The notes beneath the pieces were generated by a model that saw only the letters and a list, made by a program, of their open reading frames with translations, was not told where the DNA came from and did not search any database. 39,450 bases of DNA from Minisyncoccota bacterium (GTDB lineage: Bacteria > Patescibacteriota > Minisyncoccia > Phycocordibacterales > Zambryskibacteraceae), in contig JANWHY010000004.1 in NCBI GenBank assembly GCA_025450175.1, forward strand, positions 1-39,450. Direction: 5' to 3'. This document shows, piece after piece, positions 29,490 to 37,417 of the stretch; position 1 is the first letter of the stretch; every line of letters starts with the position of its first letter. Made by a program: the position numbers and the translations under genes.

Positions 29490-31319
29490 TTAACTCTTTT
29501 TCTGGGCCTTGTTGCGCTCTTGCTGGGTGAGGTAGACTTTGCGGAGGCGGACGGATTTTGGAGTGATTTCGATATATTCATCGGCATTCATAATCTCCAT
29601 GGCTCTTTCGATATCAAGTTTGAAAGCAGGGACGAGGAAGATACCTTCATCAGAACCAGATGCGCGCATGTTAGTAAGCTGTTTGCCCTTGGTTGGATTC
29701 ACATACATATCTTCGCCCTTAACTGCATTGCCGATAACTTGTCCGGCATAGACCTCATCACCTGGTTCGACATAGAGTACTCCGCGCTGTTGCAAATTGT
29801 CGAGAGAGAAGGCAAGACACTTGCCTGGCTCCATCGAGATCATAGCACCCACATCATGGTGATCGATCTCTCCTACGTATTTCTTAAAGGCGATGAACCG
29901 TGATGAGAAAATACCTAAGCCCTTAGTTGCCACGACGAATTCCCCACGATAACCCAAGAGGCCACGAGTAGGGCCTTCGAAGATTAGGCGAGTTTGGTTA
30001 CCCTCTGTTTTCATATCCATGAGCTGAGCTTTACGAGTACTTAGAGTTGAGATGATGTTACCCTCATATTCTTTGGGCACATCGATCACCACTTCTTCGA
30101 ATGGTTCTGTTTTCTCTCCACCCTCTTCCTTAAGGATAACTTTGGGCTGAGAAACTTGGAGCTCGAATCCTTCGCGACGCATGTTTTCACAGAGTATGGC
30201 AATGTGCAGCTCACCTCGACCATAGACGGTGTAATAATCACTAGTGCTGAAATCTACTTTGAGTCCTACATTTACTTCTAATTCGCGCTCTAAGCGCTCG
30301 CGGATCTGGCGACCGGTCACGAACTTGCCTTCTTGTCCGGCGAAAGGAGAATTATTGACTAGGAAGTTGAGCGAGATGGTAGGCTCGTCAACGTTGATGG
30401 CAGGAAGTATATCTCGATCGGCGGATCCAGATATCGTGTCGCCGATGAAAATTTCTGGCAGTCCGGCAAGCATCACCACATCTCCTGCTACCGCTTCAGA
30501 AACTTCTTTTCTCCTAACACCTTCGAAGGTGAAGAGCTTGGTGATCTTGCCTTTGTACATCTCACCTTTTTTATCCTGAGCGGAGTCGAAGGACTGTTGT
30601 TTTACGAAAACTTCTTGACCATCTTTGAGTATGCCTTCGTAAATTCTCGCAATAGCCATACGTCCAAGAAAATTGTCGTATGCCAAGTTAAATGGTTGAA
30701 GGCGCACAACTCTATCTAGATTTTGTGTGGCTGGTTTTACGTGCTCAAGGACTAGATCAAGTATAGGTGATAGATCTTTCCTCTCATCATTAATATTTTT
30801 CATCGCTACTCCTTCGCGTCCAATAGCATAGATAGTAGGGAAGTCGATCTGCTCGTTATCAGCGCCTAGTTCTAGGAAAAGCTCTAAGACTCTCTCGTGT
30901 ACCCAGTCGGGGCGAGCGGCAGGCTTATCTATTTTATTAATAACTAAGATGGGCTTAAGGCCTAGCTCCAGAGATTTCTTAAGCACGAAGCGGGTTTGGG
31001 GCATCGGCCCTTCTTGAGCATCTACGATGAGAAGTACGGTATCGATAGATCGTAAAACTCGCTCTACTTCTGAGCCGAAGTCGGAGTGGCCCGGAGTATC
31101 TACTATGTTTATCTTAGTGGCGGGACGTCCCGAGTTTATCGAGGGGTAAAAGAGGGAAGTGTTCTTAGAGTAGATGGTAATACCGCGCTCCTTCTCAAGG
31201 GCGTTGGAGTCCATACTCTCGCCTTCGGCGAACATCCCATTCTGACGCAAAATAGCATCAGTAAGAGTCGTCTTGCCGTGGTCGACGTGGGCGATGATCG
31301 CAATGTTCCTAATCTCCAT
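29490..31319 (-). CDS. typA: ribosome-associated GTPase TypA/BipA
   Basis: 609 residues, the family's usual size. Translation-factor GTPase that binds 70S ribosomes and helps 50S assembly and stress growth. G1 AHVDHGKTTL (10-19), the Thr switch region in ERGITIYSKNTS, G3 VDTPGH and G4 NKIDK are intact, followed by EF-G-like domains and the TypA-specific C-terminus (TKGKQLTNMRASGSDEG). Residues about 243-250 (SFDSAQDK) are an in-frame short repeat insertion in domain II (plus strand 30574-30593). A GC hairpin sits 11-25 bases before the start. Confidence 0.96.
   Translation of the reverse strand: MEIRNIAIIAHVDHGKTTLTDAILRQNGMFAEGESMDSNALEKERGITIYSKNTSLFYPSINSGRPATKINIVDTPGHSDFGSEVERVLRSIDTVLLIVDAQEGPMPQTRFVLKKSLELGLKPILVINKIDKPAARPDWVHERVLELFLELGADNEQIDFPTIYAIGREGVAMKNINDERKDLSPILDLVLEHVKPATQNLDRVVRLQPFNLAYDNFLGRMAIARIYEGILKDGQEVFVKQQSFDSAQDKKGEMYKGKITKLFTFEGVRRKEVSEAVAGDVVMLAGLPEIFIGDTISGSADRDILPAINVDEPTISLNFLVNNSPFAGQEGKFVTGRQIRERLERELEVNVGLKVDFSTSDYYTVYGRGELHIAILCENMRREGFELQVSQPKVILKEEGGEKTEPFEEVVIDVPKEYEGNIISTLSTRKAQLMDMKTEGNQTRLIFEGPTRGLLGYRGEFVVATKGLGIFSSRFIAFKKYVGEIDHHDVGAMISMEPGKCLAFSLDNLQQRGVLYVEPGDEVYAGQVIGNAVKGEDMYVNPTKGKQLTNMRASGSDEGIFLVPAFKLDIERAMEIMNADEYIEITPKSVRLRKVYLTQQERNKAQKKS
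30574..30593. repeat. short interspersed repeat inside typA
   Basis: On the minus strand TCCTTCGACTCCGCTCAGGA, of the CCTTCGAC-TCCGCTCAGG class; it is read in frame as SFDSAQD in TypA. Related to the dnaG element at 23644-23662 in its CCTTCGA and GCTCAGG ends. Confidence 0.7.
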
Positions 31320-31329
31320 AATTTAAATG

Positions 31330-31344
31330 CCCCGCAAGGCGGGG
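31330..31344 (-). terminator. GC hairpin between the secreted-protein gene and typA
   Basis: CCCCGC/GCGGGG with a three-base loop, 37 bases after the stop of the upstream gene (31381) and 11 bases before the typA ATG. It lacks a T run, so it could be a weak terminator or a 5' structure that affects typA translation. Confidence 0.45.
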
Positions 31345-31380
31345 GTTGTAATTAAAGCACAAAAAAGGATAAAAACCAAA

Positions 31381-31929
31381 TTACTTCTCTTGGAGTTCGC
31401 CAGTGACGTAGACAAACTCGGCACGCTTCTCTATGGTAGGTTCGGCTGCAAGGGGCTCATCAGCTTCGCGATCAAGATACTTCACCGTAATGACGCCGCG
31501 ATTTATGGCAATAGACTTAGGCGAGATACGGTCGCCGAGGAAGATGGTATTCGATCCTTTGTAAGTCACTGGCCCTGAGAGGAGCGCGGCCACGTATATA
31601 AAAGTCCCAGAGCCCCCGCCTGATCTTACCAAAAGGAGCGCAGTATCATCTTTGCTATCGCTATTGAGGTCACCGGAGGCTTCGAAGTCGAGGAGGCGTG
31701 TCTCTTCTACTAAACCATTGTCTTCGCCAGATTCTTCGTTCTTGCCTCCAGACAGAGTTACGCTCCCATCATCGAATATAAAAGTAGCGTTAGAAGGGTC
31801 GCGGCTAGGAGGAGTATTGTTGGTAACATCGCGCTCCTTAGGGGTTGCCGTAGTAGAGGCGCGCTTAAAATACCAATACCCTCCTCCGAGAAGCGCGAGG
31901 ACAACGATGAGGATTACGAGCTTTTTCAT
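31381..31929 (-). CDS. membrane-anchored secreted protein, FG-GAP/VCBS-like
   Basis: 182 residues. N-terminal signal anchor (MKKLVILIVVLALLGGGYWY), a Thr/Pro/Ser-rich spacer to about 48, then a beta-rich domain. ASGDLNSDSKDDTALLLVR resembles the GDLNGDGxxD pattern of calcium-binding FG-GAP/VCBS repeats, here as a single copy. The rest (TFIYVAALLSGPVTYKGSN) is not recognised. It faces outward. Leaderless -10 box six bases upstream, and no SD. Function unknown. Confidence 0.65.
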   Translation of the reverse strand: MKKLVILIVVLALLGGGYWYFKRASTTATPKERDVTNNTPPSRDPSNATFIFDDGSVTLSGGKNEESGEDNGLVEETRLLDFEASGDLNSDSKDDTALLLVRSGGGSGTFIYVAALLSGPVTYKGSNTIFLGDRISPKSIAINRGVITVKYLDREADEPLAAEPTIEKRAEFVYVTGELQEK

Positions 31930-31935
31930 AGTTTT

Positions 31936-31941
31936 ATTTTA
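31936..31941 (-). promoter_or_regulatory. -10 box of the FG-GAP-like gene (leaderless)
   Basis: TAAAAT on the minus strand (in TGTGATAAAAT), six bases before the ATG at 31929. Confidence 0.5.
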
Positions 31942-31950
31942 TCACAGGTA

Positions 31951-31980
31951 ACGAAAATCTCCGCCGAGGCGGAGATTTCG
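31951..31980 (-). terminator. terminator of the peptidoglycan-binding gene
   Basis: On the minus strand CGAAATCTCCGCC-TCG-GGCGGAGATTTTCG forms a long stem with a three-base loop, in front of the FG-GAP-like gene's promoter. Confidence 0.75.
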
Positions 31981-32228
31981 TTTCGCGGTCTGCTCTACCG
32001 AGAGGAGGTTCCACTTTTTATTATTTTTTTGGGTTATCTCGTATTGAGGCTCATAACTCTCAATGGATGAGATCCCTATAATTGTTGTTTAAGGAACTCC
32101 TAACGAATTGCTGACCTGAATATATTTTCTTCCCTAACTTTCGAATTGTCAAACTCTAATTTTCGAATAATTTAGGGGATATACTGTGTACGAACTGTGT
32201 ATATTCATGCGAAGTCTCGGAGCACTCC
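31981..32228. other. 248-base stretch without a recognised gene
   Basis: No ORF with coding character on either strand. AT-rich with a T run at 32018-32030. TATACT at 32180-32185 on the plus strand could be a promoter pointing into the 3' end of the peptidoglycan-binding gene. Probably the 3' UTR of that gene plus spacer. Confidence 0.4.
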
Positions 32229-32801
32229 TTAGGGTACTCGTAGAGCTATTTTGGCTAGTCTCACATAGTAACCCTGGGAGAGTGGTCCCCAGTAGCCCGT
32301 GCCACTCACTATGCCCGAGGGCGAAAGCACTTGGCTGGCAAAGGTGTTTTGCCAGCGCATTACTGCTTGGCGAGTGAAGGTGCCGAAGTATTGACTTTCT
32401 AAGCCTCGAGAACCAGGTCCTGCTGCTGCTACGCTGAAACCTGCGTAATTAAGGTAGCGCTGTAAGCATCGCACGTCTTCCCCAGTAGAGCCTAGAGTAA
32501 GCGGACGCACAATTTCACAAAGGGGGAAGTAAGGATCAATCGCCAAGATTACCACAGTGGTTACTATATTGTTGGTGGTGTCATTCGAGTTGCTATTTGT
32601 ACTACTAGAGTTTGATGAGCTCGTAGTAGCAGTGGCATATGTGGTGGTGATAGTAGTGCCAGAAGAAGTGGTCGTCTGAGTGGTTGTCGACATCTGAGCA
32701 GATGTATGAGCGGTAAAGAGAATGCCTGACAAGACAATAACTAACCCTCCCAATGCACGAGCTATGGTAACAGACCGCGTTGTTCTTCCTGTGTTTACCA
32801 T
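32229..32801 (-). CDS. secreted peptidoglycan-binding domain protein
   Basis: 190 residues: a signal peptide or anchor (about 12-35, ending HTSAQ), a long Ser/Thr/Asn-rich low-complexity stretch (about 36-80), then a PG_binding_1 domain: RPLTLGSTGEDVRCLQRYLN, FGTFTRQAVMRWQN and GYWGPLS. Such domains hold proteins to the cell wall. No catalytic domain is attached. It is divergent from a polysaccharide deacetylase, which also acts at the cell surface. Cys pair (LCEIVR and VRCLQR) could form a disulfide. Confidence 0.85.
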   Translation of the reverse strand: MVNTGRTTRSVTIARALGGLVIVLSGILFTAHTSAQMSTTTQTTTSSGTTITTTYATATTSSSNSSSTNSNSNDTTNNIVTTVVILAIDPYFPLCEIVRPLTLGSTGEDVRCLQRYLNYAGFSVAAAGPGSRGLESQYFGTFTRQAVMRWQNTFASQVLSPSGIVSGTGYWGPLSQGYYVRLAKIALRVP

Positions 32802-32851
32802 GATGTCTCGTTAGTTAAACTAGTAATGTTCTTTTTTGTTGTAGCAAGAAC

Positions 32852-32870
32852 AGGAGGCATGGGATACCTC
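32852..32870. other. hairpin in the divergent spacer
   Basis: GGAGGCAT-GGG-ATACCTCC, an eight-base stem with one C.A mismatch, in the 154-base spacer between the divergent peptidoglycan-binding and deacetylase genes. It could be an operator or an RNA hairpin. No supported ORF lies in this spacer. Confidence 0.3.
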
Positions 32871-32955
32871 CATGTACACTCTAGCAATTAGCTATTAAAT
32901 TCTAGTGAAGATCGGGTTCATCCCTCCTTCACTAGAACTCGTATTTAATGTGGAA

Positions 32956-34167
32956 GTGAAGCAATATTTACTTTCATTAACCCTTGTCTTCCTATTCGTG
33001 GGCCTAGAGGCAGGGCCGGTATGGGCGGCAAGTATTATTCCTAATTGGAACTTAGAAATAGCATCGCCCACCTCCAGCTCAACTCCGGAAGGTTGGATCC
33101 GTGGGCGGTGGGGAACCAACACAGCAGTCTTCTCTTACCCGACCACCTCCTTTGATAATTCACGCGCTGCTGAGGTGACTCTTACTTCTTATACCTCAGG
33201 TGATGCTAAGTGGGCACCGAACCCTGTCGGAGTTAGCGCAGGAAGAGCATATGAGTTTAAGAATAATTACAAATCCAATATTCCAAGCTTCGTCACTGTC
33301 CAATTTATAAAAAGTGATGGCAGTACCTCTTATCTCGATATTGGGAACCTCGCCTCATCGAATAATAGTTGGACCGAGTTTAGGGCGATCTTTACCGTAC
33401 CTGCTTCGGTTGCATCTCTCACAATCTTTCACGTCATTAAGAGTGTCGGCAGCCTGGCAGTAGATAATTATAGTTTGAGTGTTGTAGCATCAGATCCGGC
33501 TAAGTTTGATAAGGGGTATGTCTCTCTCAATTTTGACGATGGATATCGTTCTACCTACAACAATGCGGTGCCTATTCTTGATGCGGCCGGCTTTAAGAGT
33601 GATCAATTTATCGTGACGAGCTATGTCTCAGGGAACTTCCCTGCGTACATAAACAAGGATCAGCTACTTACACTCCAAGCTCATGGCCATGTCATAGGAG
33701 CTCATACTCGCACTCATCCTGATCTCACTACTATCTCTCAAGCAGACGCAGAGATAGAGATTAGAGGATCACGAGAAGATCTTGTAAGTTGGGGAGCCAC
33801 GCCGGTAAATATATTTGGCTATCCCTTCGGTGCTTATAATACTTCCATTCAAAACTTAGTAAGAAGTATAGGCTTTAGCGCGGGGCGCTCGAGTGATGGG
33901 GGCTACAACGATAAGCGGACCTCTCCTTATGCTTTGAGGCGTCAGTCGATGTTAAACACTACAACCTTAGCTGAAGTGAAGAATTACATAGATACTGCCA
34001 GGGCGAATAAAACTTGGGTAATCCTACTCTTTCACGAGGTAGATACCAATGGCCATAGATATGCGGTGACTCCAACTCTCTTTGGTCAGATCGTAGATTA
34101 TTTAAGAGAGATCAATATGACTCCCATCACGGTAGAGGAAGGTGTGCGACTTATGCAAGGCTCTTAA
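32956..34167 (+). CDS. secreted polysaccharide deacetylase with an N-terminal carbohydrate-binding-like domain
   Basis: 403 residues from GTG 32956, chosen because it begins exactly at a good signal peptide (MKQYLLSLTLVFLFVGLEAG); the frame is open from a GTG at 32905, which would add 17 residues. A beta-sandwich, carbohydrate-binding-like domain (about 27-180) precedes a NodB deacetylase domain (about 185-403). Metal ligands are visible: Asp195 in LNFDDGY and His250/His254 in GAHTRTHPDL. It removes N-acetyl or O-acetyl groups from a cell-surface or host polysaccharide; the substrate is unknown. Stop overlaps that of the convergent kinase gene. Confidence 0.88.
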   Translation: MKQYLLSLTLVFLFVGLEAGPVWAASIIPNWNLEIASPTSSSTPEGWIRGRWGTNTAVFSYPTTSFDNSRAAEVTLTSYTSGDAKWAPNPVGVSAGRAYEFKNNYKSNIPSFVTVQFIKSDGSTSYLDIGNLASSNNSWTEFRAIFTVPASVASLTIFHVIKSVGSLAVDNYSLSVVASDPAKFDKGYVSLNFDDGYRSTYNNAVPILDAAGFKSDQFIVTSYVSGNFPAYINKDQLLTLQAHGHVIGAHTRTHPDLTTISQADAEIEIRGSREDLVSWGATPVNIFGYPFGAYNTSIQNLVRSIGFSAGRSSDGGYNDKRTSPYALRRQSMLNTTTLAEVKNYIDTARANKTWVILLFHEVDTNGHRYAVTPTLFGQIVDYLREINMTPITVEEGVRLMQGS

Positions 34168-36176
34168 TCATCTAGGGCCTTAAGAAGATCGGGGGTGCGT
34201 ACAGGTTTAACCAAGTGTTGATTAAAACCAGCTTGGTGCGAAGCCTCCTTGTCTGACTCTTGCCCATATCCGGAGAGGGCTATTAGTTTGCCCTGCCAAC
34301 CTCTAGCACGAATTTGTTTGGCTACCTCAATGCCATCCATATCTGGCATCCCAATATCTAGGAAGATAGCTTGGGGATCGAAAGTGTGGAGAATCTCCAA
34401 AGCACTTTTACCTGAGTATGCCACTTTGACATTGTGGCCGAAGTGACTAAGCAGCTTGGCCAAAGTGTTGGCCGCGCTCTGGTTATCATCGACAAGAAGT
34501 ATTTTACGAGGGGCTGGTATCCCTATACGCTGATTGCTTTCTCTAACTTGAGAGAGGGTCTCGTCAGATGGTCTAGGGAGGTAGATGTTGAAGACGCTAC
34601 CTTTGCCCAGACCCTCACTCTCTACCTGAATTCTTCCTTGGTGAAGCTCAACCACATTTTTAGTTATATATAAGCCGATACCCAAACCCATGATCCGACC
34701 TCCTGAGGCTCGCACTTGATGAAATGGTTTAAAAATATTTTTAATCTCTGTTGGGTTAATACCCATACCAGTATCTCTAACTCGGACGAGTATAAACTCT
34801 CTAGTCTCTTGGAGCTCTAGGGTGATATGGCCTCCATGCTCGGTATACTTACTAGCATTGTTTAGAATATTGATAAGGACTTGCTTAATACGGACTGGGT
34901 CAGCTTCTATCATTACGTCTTCCTCAGGCACAATAAGTTCGAAGCGGTGGTTCCGAGCTTCTATTAAGTCGTCAACGCTTCGCACAGAGAGATCAACAAT
35001 ATCTTTGATATTAAAAATTTCTTTTCTAAGCTCCATACTGTTCTGGGTGAGGCGAGCAGTCTCTAAGAGATTGTCTAAGAGACGGCGTACCATCACTAGG
35101 TGAGCCTCGGCTGTATTAAGGTAGACTCGGGATTCGGCATTTTGAGGTTGAAGCTTCAAAAGTTCTATCGAGCTTACCACTGGGGCAAGGGGATTCCTCA
35201 ACTCGTGGGCCAATATAGCGATGAACTCGTTCTGGGCTTGTTCAGTAGCTGAGGCGGTGAGATAGGTCTGCTCGAGTTCTAGATAGTTGGCGCGGCGCCT
35301 CTCTACTACAGAGGCAAAGATTAAGAAGATTGCTGCCACCATACTTATGTAGACTTCAATATTTAAGAGTTGCTGGTTAACGGGGATGAGACCCGGTTCT
35401 TTTAAGAGGGTACCAGCAATGCCGCTAATGGCTGTGAGGAAAATACTGAGAGATAGCCACTTAGGTGAGAGTCGGAGTACTACCCACATGAGAACAATTG
35501 GTAAGAAGAAGATTACAGAGATGCCAAAGAGTGCGGGATAACTCGTCCAGAAGAGTAAGTGGTTGAGTAAAATAAGAATGAGAAATACTGAGCTCACCTC
35601 TAGCTTCCATCTTGAGTCTTTGGGGGGTTCGGCTTCGGGCTGGTACCAAGTAATAAAGAGGGGAACAGTCGTCAGTACACCGAAGATCCCACCACCCCAA
35701 GCTCGTGCGAAGTTGAAGAAGGGTGGAACAGTGAGGGTGTGCATATAGATTTGCACTAAGGTAGCAACTAATGGTTCGATGAGGGTTACCCCGAAGGCAA
35801 TACTTATCAGCACAATCGCATTCTTGAGGTTGCCAATATTTAGATTGCTTCTAAATAGGCGAGTGATCCAGAGCGCTACTAATCCTTGGAGAGTGAATGC
35901 GGCCGCAATGATAAGAGAGATAAGTTGGGCGTTGGGAATCTCGGAGATAAGGGCCAGGTATTGAGCAAGAAAGAGAGGAAGCCACATGCGGTAACCTCCG
36001 AGCATGAAGGCGATGATGGAGACCCCTGCGGCCGGCCAGATGAGGGCTGGAGAGGTGGCGAAGGAATAATAGAAATAGAGACCAATCTTGGCAGCAGAAA
36101 AGTAGGCCATAAAGGCCGCTACCGCCCTCATCCAATCTTGTCTCGAGTAAAGAAAAAGGTTGATAAATTGAGGCAT
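34164..36176 (-). CDS. hybrid sensor histidine kinase (MASE1-HisKA-HATPase-REC)
   Basis: 670 residues. About eight to ten membrane helices over 15-295, with IWPAAGVSIIAFMLGG and the ARAWGGGIFGVLTTVPL block, fit the MASE1 sensory domain. Then HisKA with phosphoacceptor His324 in LAHELRNPLAP, HATPase_c with N box ILNNASKYTEHG, G1 DTGMGI and G2 GLGIGLYI, and a C-terminal receiver domain (KILLVDDNQSAANT) with Asp607 in FLDIGMPDMDG. The output partner is unknown: no separate response regulator lies near. Large signalling proteins are rare in reduced CPR genomes, which makes this gene stand out. Overlaps the deacetylase stop by four bases. Confidence 0.93.
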   Translation of the reverse strand: MPQFINLFLYSRQDWMRAVAAFMAYFSAAKIGLYFYYSFATSPALIWPAAGVSIIAFMLGGYRMWLPLFLAQYLALISEIPNAQLISLIIAAAFTLQGLVALWITRLFRSNLNIGNLKNAIVLISIAFGVTLIEPLVATLVQIYMHTLTVPPFFNFARAWGGGIFGVLTTVPLFITWYQPEAEPPKDSRWKLEVSSVFLILILLNHLLFWTSYPALFGISVIFFLPIVLMWVVLRLSPKWLSLSIFLTAISGIAGTLLKEPGLIPVNQQLLNIEVYISMVAAIFLIFASVVERRRANYLELEQTYLTASATEQAQNEFIAILAHELRNPLAPVVSSIELLKLQPQNAESRVYLNTAEAHLVMVRRLLDNLLETARLTQNSMELRKEIFNIKDIVDLSVRSVDDLIEARNHRFELIVPEEDVMIEADPVRIKQVLINILNNASKYTEHGGHITLELQETREFILVRVRDTGMGINPTEIKNIFKPFHQVRASGGRIMGLGIGLYITKNVVELHQGRIQVESEGLGKGSVFNIYLPRPSDETLSQVRESNQRIGIPAPRKILLVDDNQSAANTLAKLLSHFGHNVKVAYSGKSALEILHTFDPQAIFLDIGMPDMDGIEVAKQIRARGWQGKLIALSGYGQESDKEASHQAGFNQHLVKPVRTPDLLKALDD

Positions 36177-36185
36177 TAGCCCATC

Positions 36186-36647
36186 CTACTCCTTTTCGGC
36201 CGCTTCTTTCAACTTGGCGATATCAAACTTCTTCATCTTAAGAAATGCCTGAGTTACTCGCTCCCTCTTCTCCTCGGGACCACTCATGAGCTCACCCATC
36301 TCTTCAGGGACGATCTGCCACGACAATCCGTACTTATCTTTGAGCCAACCACACTGTTCGGCTTCTGGTACGGCTGAAAGCTTTTCCCAGTAATAATCTA
36401 TCTCGGCTTGATCCTTGCAGTTAATCATAAAGGATATGGCTTCGTTGAACTTGAAGAATGGCCCGGCGCTAATAGCCATAAAGGGTTGCCCAGATAACTC
36501 GAAGGAGACAATATCCGAATCACCCGAAGGGGTGTTGTGGATGGTAGTGACATTGTTAATTTTAGAATTGGGGAAGACGCTTACGTAAAACTCCGTAGCT
36601 TCCTTAGCTTCCTTGTCGAACCAAAGATGTGGAACTATTTTCTGCAT
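36186..36647 (-). CDS. PhnB-like VOC family protein
   Basis: 153 residues. MQKIVPHLWFDKEAKEATEF and YVSVFPNSKI, with SFELSGQPFMAISAGPFFKF and CGWLKDKYGLSWQIVP, match the PhnB/3-dmu-9_3-mt branch of the vicinal oxygen chelate superfamily. No enzymatic activity has been agreed for these; they are often found near DNA-binding or glyoxalase genes in free-living bacteria. It follows the other VOC gene after two bases, in one operon. Confidence 0.9.
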   Translation of the reverse strand: MQKIVPHLWFDKEAKEATEFYVSVFPNSKINNVTTIHNTPSGDSDIVSFELSGQPFMAISAGPFFKFNEAISFMINCKDQAEIDYYWEKLSAVPEAEQCGWLKDKYGLSWQIVPEEMGELMSGPEEKRERVTQAFLKMKKFDIAKLKEAAEKE

Positions 36648-36649
36648 AA

Positions 36650-37042
36650 TTATTTTCTATGAGGTTGGAGCATGCCGACCCTATTGCCTTCAGTATCTAA
36701 GAACATTACGAACATGCCTATACCTGGGATATCCATCGTTTCTCCTTGGATCTCTCCGCCACCCTTCTTGACCTCCTCCATCTTCTCGCCAAGATTTTCT
36801 ACAGCGATCACCAAGTGGGGGACGGTTCCACCTGCTCCCTTATCGTAGAAGCCTCCATTAATAGTGCCGGGAGTAGTGTTCATACCATCGGGACTAGTGG
36901 GGGCAGTGGTAGCTACAAGATAATTACCCATCTCTTCTCCAAGCTGCTTCATCTCCCAGCCAAAAACTGTTTCGTAAAACTTCTTGGTGCGAGCCTTATC
37001 TTCGGCCGGCATTTCGAAGTGGACTACTGAATTCATTTTCAT
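36650..37042 (-). CDS. VOC family protein (glyoxalase/bleomycin-resistance fold)
   Basis: 130 residues. VVHFEMPAEDKARTKKFYET, FGWEMKQLG, GGTVPHLVIAVENLGE and GIGMFVMFLDTEGNRVGML follow the two beta-alpha-beta-beta-beta modules of VOC proteins. Typical metal ligands would be His8 in the first strand, His in PHLVIAV and Glu in DTEGN. Substrate unknown. First gene of a two-gene VOC operon, with a -10 box six bases upstream (37049-37054). Confidence 0.9.
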   Translation of the reverse strand: MKMNSVVHFEMPAEDKARTKKFYETVFGWEMKQLGEEMGNYLVATTAPTSPDGMNTTPGTINGGFYDKGAGGTVPHLVIAVENLGEKMEEVKKGGGEIQGETMDIPGIGMFVMFLDTEGNRVGMLQPHRK

Positions 37043-37048
37043 AAGTTT

Positions 37049-37054
37049 AATATA
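37049..37054 (-). promoter_or_regulatory. -10 box of the VOC operon (leaderless)
   Basis: TATATT on the minus strand, six bases before the ATG at 37042. Confidence 0.45.
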
Positions 37055-37145
37055 TCACTACTTGATTAAGTTTCTATGTAAGCCTCTCTTCATTAATAAT
37101 TCACTCTATGGGTATTCAATGGAAGAGTATTAATAAAAAAATTAT

Positions 37146-37352
37146 ATGTCAGATAACAATTCAACATCAAGCGTCAACACAGTCTTGATTGTAATCATAC
37201 TTCTTATCTTGGTTGGTTTCGGAGTGTGGTGGTTCGGAGTGAGGGGCGGGGCGGGGGCGGGGAATACAAACGATGGGAGTCTAAATGTGGATCTCAACTT
37301 GCCTGGAGGCAATGGGGAAGAGAATAACTCTTCTGATTCTGGCGAGTATTAG
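37146..37352 (+). CDS. small single-pass membrane protein (68 residues)
   Basis: Ser/Asn-rich N-terminus, one clear membrane helix (VLIVIILLILVGFGVWWFGV, about 13-32), then a Gly/Asn-rich acidic tail (about 33-68) that would lie outside. Looks like small surface proteins common in Parcubacteria. No SD; an AT-rich run precedes the ATG. A terminator follows 16 bases after the stop. Function unknown. Confidence 0.65.
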   Translation: MSDNNSTSSVNTVLIVIILLILVGFGVWWFGVRGGAGAGNTNDGSLNVDLNLPGGNGEENNSSDSGEY

Positions 37353-37368
37353 TCTTGATGATAAAAAT

Positions 37369-37401
37369 AACAAAAAGCTCCGCGATGCGGAGCTTTTTGT
37401 T
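37369..37401. terminator. bidirectional terminator between convergent genes
   Basis: AACAAAAAGCTCCGC-GAT-GCGGAGCTTTTTGTT, a 15-bp perfect stem with A and T runs on the two sides. It serves the small membrane protein gene and the convergent secreted-protein gene ending at 37418. Confidence 0.92.
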
Positions 37402-37417
37402 AATTAGTAGTAAATGA

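Noticed and set aside
32172-32377. Plus-strand gene after the TATACT at 32180-32185
   Set aside because: The 63-residue frame overlaps the coding part of the peptidoglycan-binding gene and has no protein-like features.
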